Source: Actinomyces capricornis
GTDB taxonomy: Bacteria > Actinomycetota > Actinomycetes > Actinomycetales > Actinomycetaceae
Assembly (NCBI RefSeq): GCF_019974135.1
Contig: NZ_AP025017.1
Location: 2,046,001 to 2,110,000 of the forward strand
Direction: 5' to 3'
Length of the DNA: 64,000 bases
Positions within the stretch are counted from its first letter, which is position 1. Each line of letters begins with the position of its first letter. The translations under genes were made by a program, and so were the position numbers. The notes under the pieces were generated by a model. The model saw only the letters and a list, made by a program, of their open reading frames with translations, was not told where the DNA came from and made no database searches. Shown here piece after piece: positions 63,091-64,000 of the stretch.

Positions 63091-64000
63091 TCAGGGGCGG
63101 GAGGCGGAGGCCAGCACCTCGGTGGGTCGCAGAGGGCGCCCGGCCCGCGCCTCGGCCAGCAGCAGCCTGACCGCAGCCTCCTTCATCCCCCCGGCCGCCC
63201 CGGTCGCGGCGATCTGCCGCTGATAGGAGGCCCCCGCCTCCAGGGTGGAGCGCACCCCGTTGAGCTCGGTGGCGCAGCCCAGGTCCTCGGCCACCGGGGC
63301 CAGGTCCACCAGCATCCGCTCCACCGTCGCCGCCACCGGCTCCTCCTCGCCCGCGGCGTTGATGATGAGGGAGGCCTCCATGCCGTAGCGCGCCGAGCGC
63401 CACTTGTTCTCCGCCACGTACCAGTCCGGCAGGGTCTCCAGGGGGCGGCCCTCATCGAGGCGGCGGGAGAAGTCCTCCACCAGGCACTGGGTCAGGGCGG
63501 CGATCCCGGCCAGCTCGGTGAGGTTGGTGGCGGCGTCGCAGGCGCGCACCTCGATGGTCCCCAGGCGTGGTGAGGGGCGCACGTCCCAGCGGATCTCGGA
63601 GAACTCCTCGATGACGCCGGTGTGGATGAGGTCGCCGGTGTAGGCCTCCAGCTCCTCCCAGGCCTCGAACTGCTCGGGCGCCCCAGCGGTGGGAAGCTGC
63701 TGGAACATCATGGCGCGGTTGTCGGCGTAGCCGGTGTCCTCCCCGGCCCAGAAGGGGGAGGAGGCGCTCAGGCACTGCAGGTGGGCGGTGCGTGTGAGCA
63801 GGGCCCTCAGGATCGGCAGCACCTTGGCGCGGTCCTCCACGCCCACGTGCACGTGGGTGCCGAAGATGAGCATCTGGTGGCCCCACAAGCGCGTGCGGTC
63901 CACCAGGCGCGCGTAGCGCTCGGCGTCGGTGACCTTCTGCACCAGGGGGTCGGCGAAGGGGTGGGTGCCGGCCGACCCCAGGTCCACGCGCAGCGGATCG
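63091..64000 (-). CDS. Glutamate-cysteine ligase 2 family carboxylate-amine ligase, C-terminal part
   Basis: The frame runs off the window end, so about 303 C-terminal residues are seen. LIFGTHVHVGVEDRAKVLPI, SSPFWAGEDTGYADNRAMMF and TIEVRACDAATNLTELAGIA are hallmarks of the GCS2 (YbdK/EgtA-like) family, which joins an amino acid carboxylate to an amine using ATP. Whether it makes gamma-glutamylcysteine or acts in another pathway cannot be decided without the N-terminus. Confidence 0.85.
   Translation of the reverse strand, partial: DPLRVDLGSAGTHPFADPLVQKVTDAERYARLVDRTRLWGHQMLIFGTHVHVGVEDRAKVLPILRALLTRTAHLQCLSASSPFWAGEDTGYADNRAMMFQQLPTAGAPEQFEAWEELEAYTGDLIHTGVIEEFSEIRWDVRPSPRLGTIEVRACDAATNLTELAGIAALTQCLVEDFSRRLDEGRPLETLPDWYVAENKWRSARYGMEASLIINAAGEEEPVAATVERMLVDLAPVAEDLGCATELNGVRSTLEAGASYQRQIAATGAAGGMKEAAVRLLLAEARAGRPLRPTEVLASASRP

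Overview
This window is high-GC actinobacterial DNA. The best fit is an Actinomyces-type organism (order Actinomycetales). The evidence is a FimA/FimP-style sortase-assembled pilus locus, a type Z zinc-binding S14, a polyphosphate-glucokinase-like ROK kinase, a fused PntA, a diheme-type SdhC and many GTG starts. No rRNA, tRNA, CRISPR array or recognisable transposase gene was seen.

Layout. Positions 1-3006 hold the end of the str operon (3' part of fusA, then tuf). Positions 3398-13376 hold a sortase-assembled pilus locus between tuf and rpsJ: a large tip-type adhesin, a shaft pilin, a second paralogous tip-type adhesin with 315-bp B-type repeats, and a class C sortase. Positions 13591-32271 hold the S10/spc/alpha ribosomal superoperon (rpsJ to rplQ with secY, adk, map, infA, rpoA). 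It is broken by a strong hairpin and a long gap between rpsQ and rplN, by a terminator after rplO, by a GH20 hexosaminidase between map and infA, and by a terminator before rpoA. RplQ carries a long C-terminal extension.

Positions 32505-35087 (minus strand) hold a membrane-anchored STAND-type P-loop NTPase with TPR repeats. It is bracketed by two inverted copies of a 66-bp palindromic element. Next come the proton-translocating transhydrogenase (pntA-pntB) and the ROK kinase, then truA, rplM-rpsI, glmM, a small membrane protein, a flavoprotein disulfide reductase, coaA and glmS. After these come acpS, nnrE-nnrD fusion, alr, tsaE, a membrane protein, tsaB, rimI, the sdhCAB operon and tsaD. A two-gene block of small membrane proteins follows (61502-63001), bracketed by two copies of a palindrome identical over 73 bp. 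The window ends inside a GCS2-family carboxylate-amine ligase.

Themes. Much of the window is translation: factors, ribosomal proteins, t6A tRNA modification (tsaE/tsaB/tsaD), TruA and RimI. A second theme is cell-wall precursor supply (glmM, glmS, alr). A third is redox and cofactor balance (pnt, nnr, sdh, coaA, acpS). Many single genes and short operons have an actinobacterial -10 box ending 6-7 nt before the start codon, which suggests widespread leaderless transcripts. Intergenic palindromic elements cluster around the genes of unknown function, and these are the most interesting unexplained structures here.
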